A stretch of 5,798 nt of DNA from an uncultured Gemmobacter sp. (GTDB lineage Bacteria; Pseudomonadota; Alphaproteobacteria; Rhodobacterales; Rhodobacteraceae), in NCBI GenBank assembly GCA_937983495.1, contig CALKAA010000247.1, positions 1 through 5,798 on the forward strand, read 5' to 3'. Within the stretch, counting starts at the first letter, position 1. Every line of letters starts with the position of its first letter. Of the stretch, positions 1 through 5,623 are shown piece by piece. The translations under genes and the position numbers were made by a program. The notes under the pieces were generated by a model. The model did not search any database, was not told the origin of the DNA, and saw nothing but the letters and a program-made list of their open reading frames with translations.

Positions 1-62
1 GATATTTTTGAACAGAAAATGACAGAGGCGCTGCTCTTCCTCATTTTCTGTTCAAAAATATC
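1..62. repeat. Perfect 22-bp AT-rich inverted repeat (long hairpin)
   Basis: Bases 1-22 and 41-62 are exact reverse complements, separated by an 18-base loop (23-40). The arms are AT-rich, with runs of T5 and A4, in an otherwise GC-rich region, and the left arm begins at the window edge, so the repeat may extend further. Read on the minus strand it lies about 75 bases past the acyl-CoA synthetase stop and presents a T-rich tract right after the GC-rich hairpins at 76-110. It could therefore be part of that gene's terminator region, or a dispersed intergenic repeat. From memory, similar T-rich blocks follow many Rhodobacteraceae genes; this was not checked. Confidence 0.85.
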
Positions 63-75
63 CTCAGGGGGTGAA

Positions 76-110
76 TGGCCGCAGGCCAGAGGGGGCGCGA
101 GCGCCCCCTT
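76..110 (-). terminator. Two GC-rich hairpins downstream of the acyl-CoA synthetase gene, probable terminator
   Basis: Bases 76-80 and 84-88 (TGGCC/GGCCA) form a 5-bp stem with a 3-base loop. Bases 91-97 and 102-108 (GGGGGCG/CGCCCCC) form a 7-bp stem around a CGAG tetraloop, with an extra A-T pair outside. Transcription on the minus strand leaves the synthetase stop at 137 and meets the stronger hairpin within about 27 bases, then the second hairpin, then the T5 tract at 5-9. The hairpins are not directly followed by a long U tract, so this is a composite or imperfect terminator rather than a textbook one. No gene is seen in 1-136. Confidence 0.5.
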
Positions 111-136
111 GCGCGATCAGCCACAGGCGATCCGGT

Positions 137-1774
137 CTATTTGGGCTGAGCCATCAGTTTGGCCACGGCACGCAGTTCGAATTTCTGGATCTTGCCGGTG
201 GAGGTTTTCGGCAGGTCGCAGAACACCACCGCCTTGGGCGTGGCGAAGCCGGCGAGGCGGGCGCGGCAATGGGCGATCAATTCGGCCTCGGTCGCGGTTT
301 GGCCGGGTTTCAGTTCCACAAAGGCACAGGGCACCTCGCCCCATTTTTCGTCGGGCTTGGCGACCACGGCGCAGAGGCTGACGGCAGGATGGTGCATCAG
401 CGCGCCTTCCACTTCGACCGATGACACGTTCTCGCCGCCCGAGATGATGATGTCTTTCGCGCGATCGGTGATCTTGAGATACCCATCCGGCGTTTGATAG
501 GCGATGTCGCCCGAGCGGAACCAGCCCCCCTTGAAAGCCTCGGCGGTGGCGGTGGGGTTCTTGTAATAGCCCTTCATCACCAGATTGCCGCGCATGGCGA
601 TCTCGCCCAGATGGGCGGCATCGCGCGGCACGGGAGTGCCGTGGCTGTCATGCACGACCGCACCTTCCAACATGGCCATCGCCACGCCGGTGCGCGCCTT
701 GAAGGCGGCGCGATCCTCGCCGGTCTTGCTGTCCCATTCCGGCTTCCACAGGCATTCGGTGGCGGGGCCATAGGTTTCAGTCAGGCCGTAAACCTGCGTG
801 ACATTGAAGCCGAGCGGCTCGATGGCCGCAAGCGTTGCCGCGGGCGGTGGGGCGCCTGCGGTGAAGACCTCCACCACATGATCGAAGGGGCGGTGGTCCT
901 CTGGCTTGGCGTTGATAATGGTATTCAGCACAATCGGCGCGCCGCCGAAATGTGTGACCCCTTCATCGGCGATGGCATCATAGATGGCCTTCGCCGTCAC
1001 ATCGCGGCAGCAGACCAGCGTGCCGCCCATCATCGGCACCAGCCAGGGCTGCACCCAGGCGTTGCAATGGAACAGCGGCACGATGGTCAGCACCTTGGGA
1101 AACAATTGCATCCGCCAGGCGATCACATTGGCCATGGTCGCCAGATAGGCCCCGCGATGGTGGTAAACCACGCCTTTGGGCCGCCCGGTGGTGCCGGAGG
1201 TATAGTTTATGGCAAGGCTTTCCCATTCATCCTGCGGCAAGTGCCATTCAAAGCCAGGGTCACCCTCGGCCAGCAGGGCCTCGTATTCCAGATAGGGGCC
1301 GCGCGGTGTAAAGCCTGCTTCACGGTCGCAGACCTCGATGATCTGCGGGGCGCTGCCTTCCATTTTCAGGATGGCGGCCTCGGCCAGGGGCAGGAGTGCG
1401 GTATCGACCAGCACGATTTTGGCTCCGGCATGGCCGAAGATATACCCGATCGTGTCGGCATCCAGCCTTGTGTTGATGGTATTCAGCACGGCACCAGAGG
1501 CGGGCACGCCGAAATGCGCCTCGGCCTGCTGCGGGATGTTGGGCAAAAGGGTCGCCACCACATCGCCGGGACGAATGCCGCGCCGGGCCAAGGCCGAGGC
1601 GAGGCAGGTGGCGCGGGTGGCATAATCTGCATAGGTCAGCCTTGTGCCCTTCCAGACCAGTGCGAGCCGGTCAGCATGGATGTCGGCGGCGCGCTTCAGG
1701 TGCGAAAGCGGCGTGAGGGGCACATAATTGGCAGCGTTTTTCTCAAGCCCCGTCTCGTCGGCAAGCCATCCCAT
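137..1774 (-). CDS. AMP-forming acyl-CoA synthetase (fatty-acid/carboxylate CoA ligase)
   Basis: The 545-aa protein belongs to the ANL adenylating superfamily: it activates a carboxylic acid with ATP to an acyl-AMP and transfers it to coenzyme A in the cytoplasm. The core motifs are visible in order: the phosphate-binding loop YTSGTTGRPKG at residues 191-201, YGLTETYGP at 329-337, GWFRSGD at 417-423, the hinge region TDRAKDIIISGGENVSS at 437-452, and PKTSTGKIQK at 522-531 with the expected catalytic lysine at K528. Length is normal for a full-length enzyme. The start at 1774 is supported by a strong GAGGAGGA ribosome binding site at 1781-1788, six bases upstream. The overall pattern resembles medium-chain or plant AAE-like ligases and the group that includes methylmercaptopropionate-CoA ligase (DmdB). 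The acyl substrate cannot be read from sequence, so no symbol is given. The gene is transcribed divergently from the transporter and appears monocistronic. Confidence 0.93.
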   Translation of the reverse strand: MGWLADETGLEKNAANYVPLTPLSHLKRAADIHADRLALVWKGTRLTYADYATRATCLASALARRGIRPGDVVATLLPNIPQQAEAHFGVPASGAVLNTINTRLDADTIGYIFGHAGAKIVLVDTALLPLAEAAILKMEGSAPQIIEVCDREAGFTPRGPYLEYEALLAEGDPGFEWHLPQDEWESLAINYTSGTTGRPKGVVYHHRGAYLATMANVIAWRMQLFPKVLTIVPLFHCNAWVQPWLVPMMGGTLVCCRDVTAKAIYDAIADEGVTHFGGAPIVLNTIINAKPEDHRPFDHVVEVFTAGAPPPAATLAAIEPLGFNVTQVYGLTETYGPATECLWKPEWDSKTGEDRAAFKARTGVAMAMLEGAVVHDSHGTPVPRDAAHLGEIAMRGNLVMKGYYKNPTATAEAFKGGWFRSGDIAYQTPDGYLKITDRAKDIIISGGENVSSVEVEGALMHHPAVSLCAVVAKPDEKWGEVPCAFVELKPGQTATEAELIAHCRARLAGFATPKAVVFCDLPKTSTGKIQKFELRAVAKLMAQPK

Positions 1775-1873
1775 GCGTTCTCCTCCTCAAGATGACGGAT
1801 CATGTCGCTTTTCGGCGGGCAGAATGGGGGCGAGTTGCGGCAAAGGGAAGGGCGGGCAAAAGGAAATTGCGCA
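1775..1873. promoter_or_regulatory. Divergent intergenic region between acyl-CoA synthetase and transporter
   Basis: This 99-bp spacer must hold the promoters of both divergent genes unless they start inside each other. The minus-strand ribosome binding site GAGGAGGA is at 1781-1788, and the plus-strand site AAAAGGAAA is at 1858-1866. A 10-bp perfect palindrome, ATTGCGCAAT (1866-1875), overlaps the transporter start codon. I see no clear -35/-10 pair on either strand; alphaproteobacterial promoters are often degenerate. Shared regulation of the two genes is possible but not shown. Confidence 0.45.
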
Positions 1874-2803
1874 ATGACAGTCGCTAACATGCCGGATCGA
1901 ACTCTTGCCGCGGCGGGTTTGGTGCTGGTTTATGCCATGGTGATCGGCTTCACCGACAATTATGTGCAAGTGATTGCTGCTGAGGCCGGGCTTTGGCAGT
2001 TTCATGCGACTCGGTCCGTCATGGCCTGGGCGATCCTTCTGGTGCTGATGGTGCCATTCGGGTTGCGGCTCAGGCCCCGCAACATGCGGGCCGTGGTCGC
2101 GCGATCGGCCATTCATGGCACGGCGATGCTGATCTATTTCGGCGCACTGGCCTTCTTGCCGGTGGCCCTGGTTGCGGCGGGGCTGTTCACCGCGCCGATC
2201 TTCGTGCTGTTGATCTCACGCTTTGCTTATGGGCACCCCATTGGGCCGGTGCGGATTTTGGCTGTGGCCATCGGATTTGCGGGGGTTCTGCTGGTTCTGG
2301 GGCCCGAGGCCATGGGTGGGGCCAGCCTTGCTGCGCTGCTGCCGGTGCTGGCGGGCGCGCTCTATGCGCTTGGCAATATTGCCACGCGGGAATGGTGCGC
2401 GGGCGAGAGTGCGGAAACCCTGCTGGGCGGGTTCTTTCTGGCGCTCGGCGTGCTGGGGGCGATCGGTATGGCGGTGCTGAGCCTGTGGCCGCTGGAGGCC
2501 GCGCCGGGGCCCGAAGGCTTTGTGATGCGCGGCCCGGTCTGGCCCACGGGCACTTTCCTGTTCTGGACCTTCGTTCAGGCGGCGGGGGCGCTGTTGGGGG
2601 TGGGTATGATGATCAAGGCCTATCAATTGGCTGATGCCAGCCGGGTTTCGGTCATCGAATACATCATTCTGCCCGCCTCGGCCTTCTGGAGCTGGCTGAT
2701 CTGGGGCCAGACCCTGAGCGGTGCGGCTATCCTTGGCATGGCGCTGATTGCGGCGGCAGGCAGCCTCATCGCGCTGCGCGCCCGGACCTCGGGGCAGGGC
2801 TAA
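1874..2803 (+). CDS. EamA/DMT-superfamily membrane transporter
   Basis: The predicted 309-aa inner-membrane protein has ten hydrophobic segments, at roughly residues 12-34, 47-63, 78-99, 102-118, 125-143, 152-170, 181-205, 226-246, 258-276 and 284-302. This is the two-times-five helix plan of drug/metabolite transporters with two EamA repeats. The stretch near 249-276 (AYQLADASRVSVIEYIILP) is typical of the second repeat. An open frame reaches back to an ATG at 1802, but those 24 extra residues are polar and unlike a family N-terminus. The ATG at 1874 has AGGA at 1861-1864 with nine-base spacing; 1889 is an alternative. Family members export or import amino acids, nucleotide-related compounds, S-adenosylmethionine and other metabolites, and the substrate here is unknown. 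The stop codon overlaps that of convergent tdk, so there is no room for a terminator between them. Confidence 0.9.
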   Translation: MTVANMPDRTLAAAGLVLVYAMVIGFTDNYVQVIAAEAGLWQFHATRSVMAWAILLVLMVPFGLRLRPRNMRAVVARSAIHGTAMLIYFGALAFLPVALVAAGLFTAPIFVLLISRFAYGHPIGPVRILAVAIGFAGVLLVLGPEAMGGASLAALLPVLAGALYALGNIATREWCAGESAETLLGGFFLALGVLGAIGMAVLSLWPLEAAPGPEGFVMRGPVWPTGTFLFWTFVQAAGALLGVGMMIKAYQLADASRVSVIEYIILPASAFWSWLIWGQTLSGAAILGMALIAAAGSLIALRARTSGQG

Positions 2804-3378
2804 ACCTCGACCGCCTCGCGCCAGTGGCGGCGGCACAGGCTGACATAGGTCTCGTTACCGCCGATCTGCACTTGCTCGCCATCCTTCAGCGCGCGGCCAT
2901 CGGCCCCGCGCCGGATCACCATCGTGGCCTTCTTGCCGCAATGGCAGATGGTGCGCACTTCTCGCATCTCATCGGCCCAGGCCAGCAGCGCGGCCGAACC
3001 CGGAAACAGGTTGCCCTGAAAATCGACCCGCAGCCCGTAACACATGACAGGCACCCCCAGATCATCAACCGCGCGGGCCAGTTGCCAGACCTGAGGCTTT
3101 GTCAGGAATTGTGCTTCATCAATGAAAACGCAGGCAACCGGGCCGGTTTCAAGCCGCGATTTCAACTTTTGGAACATATCGCACTGAATACTGAAAGTAT
3201 CGGCTTCCTCGCCGATGCCGATGCGGCTGGCGATGCGACCCGCACCTGCGCGGTCATCAAACCGCGCGGTCATCAGATAGGTTTGCATGCCGCCCTCGCG
3301 GTAATTGTGCGAGGCTTGCAGCAGGGCGGTGGATTTGCCCGCATTCATGGTGGAGTAGTGAAAATAGAGTTTCGCCAT
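2800..3378 (-). CDS. tdk: Thymidine kinase
   Basis: The 192-aa type II (TK1-like) thymidine kinase phosphorylates thymidine (and deoxyuridine) to the monophosphate with ATP, a cytoplasmic pyrimidine-salvage step. The P-loop STMNAGKS is at residues 9-16, DEAQF at 87-91 with E88 as the expected catalytic base, and the structural zinc ligands appear as C145/C147 (CHC) and C182/H185 (CRRH). The lasso region GGNETYVS is at 173-180. These positions agree with what I recall for the E. coli enzyme. The open frame extends to 3456, but its first 26 residues are arginine-rich and have no family counterpart. The start at 3378 gives the canonical MAKLYFHYS opening, with a modest AGG at 3385-3387, six bases upstream. 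The gene is convergent with the transporter, sharing bases 2800-2803 (CTAA), which carry both stop codons. Confidence 0.96.
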   Translation of the reverse strand: MAKLYFHYSTMNAGKSTALLQASHNYREGGMQTYLMTARFDDRAGAGRIASRIGIGEEADTFSIQCDMFQKLKSRLETGPVACVFIDEAQFLTKPQVWQLARAVDDLGVPVMCYGLRVDFQGNLFPGSAALLAWADEMREVRTICHCGKKATMVIRRGADGRALKDGEQVQIGGNETYVSLCRRHWREAVEV

Positions 3379-3540
3379 CTTGCGCCTGTATCCCCGAACG
3401 CGCCTCCGATAACGGAACTTGCCCGCCCGGCCAAGGGTGACCGAAGCGGGCCTCACCGTTTATCACGATGGCATGACAGGCCGAACTCGCAAGACGACGC
3501 TTGAGGTTACTCGTCAAAACGACCGGGCAGGTCTGACAGG

Positions 3541-3595
3541 CCGCCGTGCCCCCCCCCGCAAGGCAGGAAGTTGGCCAAAGCCCGGGGCACGGCGG
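3541..3595. repeat. 12-bp perfect inverted repeat, 31-base loop
   Basis: CCGCCGTGCCCC at 3541-3552 is exactly complementary to GGGGCACGGCGG at 3584-3595. The loop carries the rest of a C9 run and the small palindrome TTGGCCAA (3571-3578). There is no T tract on either side, so a simple terminator is unlikely. It could be the basal stem of a structured RNA or a cruciform or regulatory site; the strand is not determinable. Confidence 0.7.
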
Positions 3596-3597
3596 GC

Positions 3598-3650
3598 CCC
3601 CTTGATTGACGCTGGGGACGCCAGCCAAGGGGATGCTCCGGTAGCCCGGA
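3598..3650. repeat. Compound stem-loop followed by a second hairpin
   Basis: CCCCTTG (3598-3604) pairs with CAAGGGG (3626-3632), and inside it GCTGG (3611-3615) pairs with CCAGC (3621-3625). On the right side the two helices stack directly, and on the left a six-base bulge separates them, giving a 12-bp coaxial arrangement. A second hairpin, TCCGG/CCGGA (3637-3641 with 3646-3650), follows four bases later. Together with the inverted repeat just upstream this forms about 110 bases of nearly continuous structure. It could be an untranslated leader or a small RNA. I did not match it to 6S, SRP, RNase P RNA or tmRNA. Confidence 0.55.
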
Positions 3651-3689
3651 CCCTAAATTTGCATGACAAACTCCTGCCATCCGATTAAT

Positions 3690-3712
3690 GGGAAAAGGAA
3701 ATGGCTTTTCCC
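3690..3712. repeat. 8-bp perfect inverted repeat upstream of the regulator gene, possible operator or leader hairpin
   Basis: GGGAAAAG (3690-3697) and CTTTTCCC (3705-3712) are exact reverse complements around a 7-base spacer, ending 35 bases before the regulator start codon. The site directly follows the weak -10-like ATTAAT (3684-3689), so it would sit on or just after a transcription start. The size and symmetry suit a dimeric repressor site, possibly autoregulation by the downstream protein. No T tract follows on either strand, which argues against a terminator. The role is inferred from position only. Confidence 0.5.
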
Positions 3713-3747
3713 CCGGCCAGATCGCGTGGGGCATCTGGGAACAAACT

Positions 3748-4203
3748 ATGTCAATTGCCAGCTATCTGAAGAAGCACACCGAAGCGCTGGTGAAGGATGT
3801 GGGGATCGAGGCCGCATGCGAACTGACCGGCAAATCGAAGGCGACCATTGGGCGCTATTATTCCGATCAGGATGAACACGGCGACCGTTTCATGCCCATT
3901 GATGTTGTGGCCCAACTGGAAGGCGCGGCCCGGTTTCCGCATGTGACTTCCGCCTTGGCGGATCTGCGCGGCATCACGCTGAGCTATGACGGCGAGCGGC
4001 GCAATGCCCAGTCGGGTGGAATCAACTCGGATGTGGTGGCTTTGGCGCAGCGCTTTGGCATGCTGATGGCAGAATACAATTCGGCCATTGGCGATGGCAA
4101 GATTTCGGTCAATGAAGCCAAGCGTCTGCTGCGTGAAACGCTGGCAATTCAACAGGTGCTGCTGGAAATGAAGCTGAACCTCGAAGAAGAGGCCAGCCAC
4201 TGA
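3748..4203 (+). CDS. Helix-turn-helix protein resembling phage CII-type (CP76) regulators
   Basis: This small acidic/helical protein has 151 aa and is probably DNA-binding and cytoplasmic. Residues about 17-39 (GIEAACELTGKSKATIGRYY) read as a helix-turn-helix. A PIDVVAQLEGAARFPHVTSAL segment (50-70) follows, then a helical C-terminus (about 94-148) with GDGKISVNEAKRLLRE at 115-130. I recall this order (HTH, a hydrophobic segment naming a cell-state pocket, then a D/E-G-[KR]-I-S/T helix pair) from the Phage_CP76 family, whose 186/P2-like phage members control lysogeny; the match is from memory. The frame opens at 3688, but the ATG at 3748 has GGGA at 3737-3740 with seven-base spacing and starts a sensible domain. 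Three hand-counted 60-base lines give about 52-60% GC, against about 68% for a helicase line, hinting at separate origin. No phage genes lie nearby, so it may be a domesticated regulator. Confidence 0.82.
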   Translation: MSIASYLKKHTEALVKDVGIEAACELTGKSKATIGRYYSDQDEHGDRFMPIDVVAQLEGAARFPHVTSALADLRGITLSYDGERRNAQSGGINSDVVALAQRFGMLMAEYNSAIGDGKISVNEAKRLLRETLAIQQVLLEMKLNLEEEASH

Positions 4204-4236
4204 AAAAGGGCACCTTGTCAGGTGCCCTTTGCTTTT
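4204..4236. terminator. Bidirectional rho-independent terminator
   Basis: AAAGGGCACCT (4205-4215) pairs perfectly with AGGTGCCCTTT (4220-4230) around a TGTC tetraloop, and GCTTTT follows on the plus strand. On the minus strand the hairpin ends in T5 (complement of 4203-4207). It begins immediately after the regulator stop codon (4201-4203) and ends five bases before the helicase stop (4241-4243), so one hairpin probably terminates both convergent genes. Confidence 0.9.
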
Positions 4237-4240
4237 GGGG

Positions 4241-5623
4241 TCAGCGCTGCGGGCGTGGGCTGGGTTTGCCCTGTGCCGTCCGGCGTGGTGCAGCCGTGCC
4301 GCCTTCCGGACGCGCCGGGCGGGCGGGCTTTGATCCTTGCGGTTTAGCGCCCACTGGCTTGGCTCCAGCAGGTTTGCTGCCTTGTGGCCGCGCGCCTTGA
4401 GGCTTCGATCCGGGCCGGCCTTGCGGGCGGCCACCACCCGCATTGCCACGCCGTTGACCGGGTTTCGGTGCAGCGGCAACCGCCTCTGAAGCCCAGGGCG
4501 CGCCACCCAGCACCGGAACAGGCTTTTTCAGCACGGCCTCGACCGCGCGCAGCTCGTCCATCTCGGCAGGGGCGCAGAAGCTGACGGCAGCCCCATCGGC
4601 CCCGGCGCGCGCGGTGCGGCCAATGCGGTGGACATAGTTTTCCGGCACATTCGGCATGTCATAGTTATAGACGTGGCGCACCAGCGGAATGTCGATGCCG
4701 CGTGCGGCCACGTCGGTGGCCACCAGCACATCCACTTGGCCTGCGCGGAAATCGGCCAGTGCGCGCTCGCGCTGGTTCTGGCTGCGGTTGCCATGGATGG
4801 CCACAGCGTTAAAGCCCCAGCCGGTCAGGAATTTCGCGATCTTGTCGGCACCATGTTTGGTGCGCGAGAACACGATGGCAGCCTCTCCGGGGTGCTTTTG
4901 CAGATAGCTTTCCAGCAGGCGGCCCTTGTCGCCCTGCGGAATGAAATGCACGCCTTGGGTGATCTTGTCGGCAGGCTTGCCGGGGGGCGAGACCTGCACC
5001 CGGATCGGATCGCGCAGATAGGTTGCGGCGATTTCCTCGATATCCTTGGGCATGGTGGCGCTGAACAGCAGGGTCTGGCGCTTGTGCGGCAGGTGGCGGG
5101 CGATGGTGCGCAGGGCATGGATGAAGCCCATGTCGAGCATGTGGTCGGCCTCGTCCAGCACCAGATAGGTGCAGCGCTCAAGGCTCACATCGCCGCGCTC
5201 CAGCAGGTCGATCAGGCGGCCCGGCGTGGCGATCAGCACATCGGTGCCCTTGGCCAGACGGTCGGATTGGCGGTTGATCGAGGCCCCGCCCACCACCATG
5301 GTGATCTTCACCGGCGTGCCACGGGTGAACGCATAAAGATGCTCGTAGATCTGCTGCACCAGCTCGCGCGTGGGGGCGAGGATCAGCGAGCGCACATTGC
5401 GCGGCCCGGCGGGATGGGTCACATCCAGAATACGGGTGAGCAGCGGCAGGCCAAAGGCGGCGGTCTTGCCGGTGCCGGTTTGCGCCAGGCCCATCAGATC
5501 GCGGCCACGCACCACATGCGGGATGGCTTCGGCCTGAATGGGGGTGGGGGTGGTGAAGCCCGCAGCGGGCAGCGCCGCCAACAGCTTCGGCGAAAGGCCG
5601 AGATCGGCAAAAGAAACAGTCAT
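4241..5623 (-). CDS. rhlE: DEAD-box RNA helicase, RhlE type
   Basis: This 460-aa ATP-dependent RNA helicase unwinds or remodels RNA, for example in ribosome assembly or mRNA decay. The motifs run in order: Q motif GFTTPTPIQ (22-30), motif I AQTGTGKT (47-54), PTRELVQQ (84-91), GG (112-113), TPGR (133-136), DEAD (157-160), SAT (188-190), IVFSRTK (250-256), TDVAARGID (303-311) and HRIGRTARAG (332-341). GGASIN, LDMGFIHAL and AIHGNRSQ match the RhlE subgroup as I remember it. Motif VI has A instead of the more usual G after GRT. After the core (about residue 370) comes a basic, Gly/Pro/Lys-rich tail of about 85 residues, likely disordered and RNA-binding. The frame is open to 5776, but the ATG at 5623 has AAGGA (5631-5635) seven bases away and gives the normal family N-terminus. 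Confidence 0.95.
   Translation of the reverse strand: MTVSFADLGLSPKLLAALPAAGFTTPTPIQAEAIPHVVRGRDLMGLAQTGTGKTAAFGLPLLTRILDVTHPAGPRNVRSLILAPTRELVQQIYEHLYAFTRGTPVKITMVVGGASINRQSDRLAKGTDVLIATPGRLIDLLERGDVSLERCTYLVLDEADHMLDMGFIHALRTIARHLPHKRQTLLFSATMPKDIEEIAATYLRDPIRVQVSPPGKPADKITQGVHFIPQGDKGRLLESYLQKHPGEAAIVFSRTKHGADKIAKFLTGWGFNAVAIHGNRSQNQRERALADFRAGQVDVLVATDVAARGIDIPLVRHVYNYDMPNVPENYVHRIGRTARAGADGAAVSFCAPAEMDELRAVEAVLKKPVPVLGGAPWASEAVAAAPKPGQRRGNAGGGRPQGRPGSKPQGARPQGSKPAGAKPVGAKPQGSKPARPARPEGGTAAPRRTAQGKPSPRPQR
4322..4411 (-). repeat. Six in-frame pentapeptide repeats in the helicase tail
   Basis: Residues 405-434 of the helicase are six consecutive five-residue units of pattern G-[SA]-[KR]-P-[QAV]: GSKPQ, GARPQ, GSKPA, GAKPV, GAKPQ, GSKPA. 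Each corresponds to 15 bases. The DNA units differ at several positions, so the array is not a fresh tandem duplication, but it could still vary in copy number between strains. Basic Gly/Pro tails of this kind are known to aid RNA binding in DEAD-box proteins; that role here is inferred. Confidence 0.85.

Larger units (their letters stand above)
3379..3747. other. Long intergenic region rich in inverted repeats, between tdk and the regulator gene
   Basis: These 369 bases separate two divergent genes and hold no open frame I believe; the small frames have arginine/proline-rich shadow-like compositions. Visible elements are: GGTGA/TCACC (3436-3440 with 3453-3457) in the probable tdk leader; TGACAGGCCG repeated at 3474-3483 and 3534-3543, exactly 60 bases apart; a run of nine C at 3549-3557; the 12-bp inverted repeat 3541-3595; a compound stem-loop 3598-3632; a small hairpin 3637-3650; and the 8-bp inverted repeat 3690-3712. 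Promoters for tdk and the regulator must lie here. The plus-strand pair TTGCAT (3659-3664) and ATTAAT (3684-3689), with 19-base spacing, is only a weak candidate. Confidence 0.6.

Noticed and set aside
494..1795. Plus-strand 433-codon open frame lying antisense to the acyl-CoA synthetase
   Set aside because: It overlaps a gene with all adenylation motifs, its translation is a His/Gly/Ala-rich mix with no recognisable domain, and long antisense frames are expected in GC-rich DNA.
1802..1873. Upstream ATG at 1802 as the transporter start
   Set aside because: It adds 24 polar residues before the first membrane helix and lacks a good ribosome binding site; the ATG at 1874 has both a site and a normal N-terminus.
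2216..2836. Minus-strand 206-codon frame across the transporter
   Set aside because: The translation is Arg/Gln/Pro-rich and featureless, and the opposite strand encodes a clear ten-helix transporter.
2824..3504. Plus-strand 226-codon frame across tdk
   Set aside because: It mirrors tdk, whose kinase and zinc motifs are intact, and has no ribosome binding site or domain of its own.
3571..3578. TTGGCCAA palindrome inside the 12-bp stem loop
   Set aside because: Eight-base palindromes are common by chance; it has no independent support.
3470..3660. Possible RNase P RNA, SRP RNA, 6S RNA or tmRNA
   Set aside because: The structure is suggestive, but I could not find the conserved signatures (for example the RNase P core around GAGGAAAGUCC, the SRP GGAAGCAGCC loop, or a tmRNA tag frame), so no family is assigned.
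3419..3688. Plus-strand 89-codon and minus-strand 75-codon frames in the tdk-regulator spacer
   Set aside because: Both run through the inverted repeats, are Arg/Pro/Gly-rich, lack clear ribosome binding sites, and resemble no protein I know.
3751..4506. Minus-strand 251-codon frame across the regulator and the end of the helicase
   Set aside because: It crosses the bidirectional terminator and two better-supported genes, and its composition is shadow-like.
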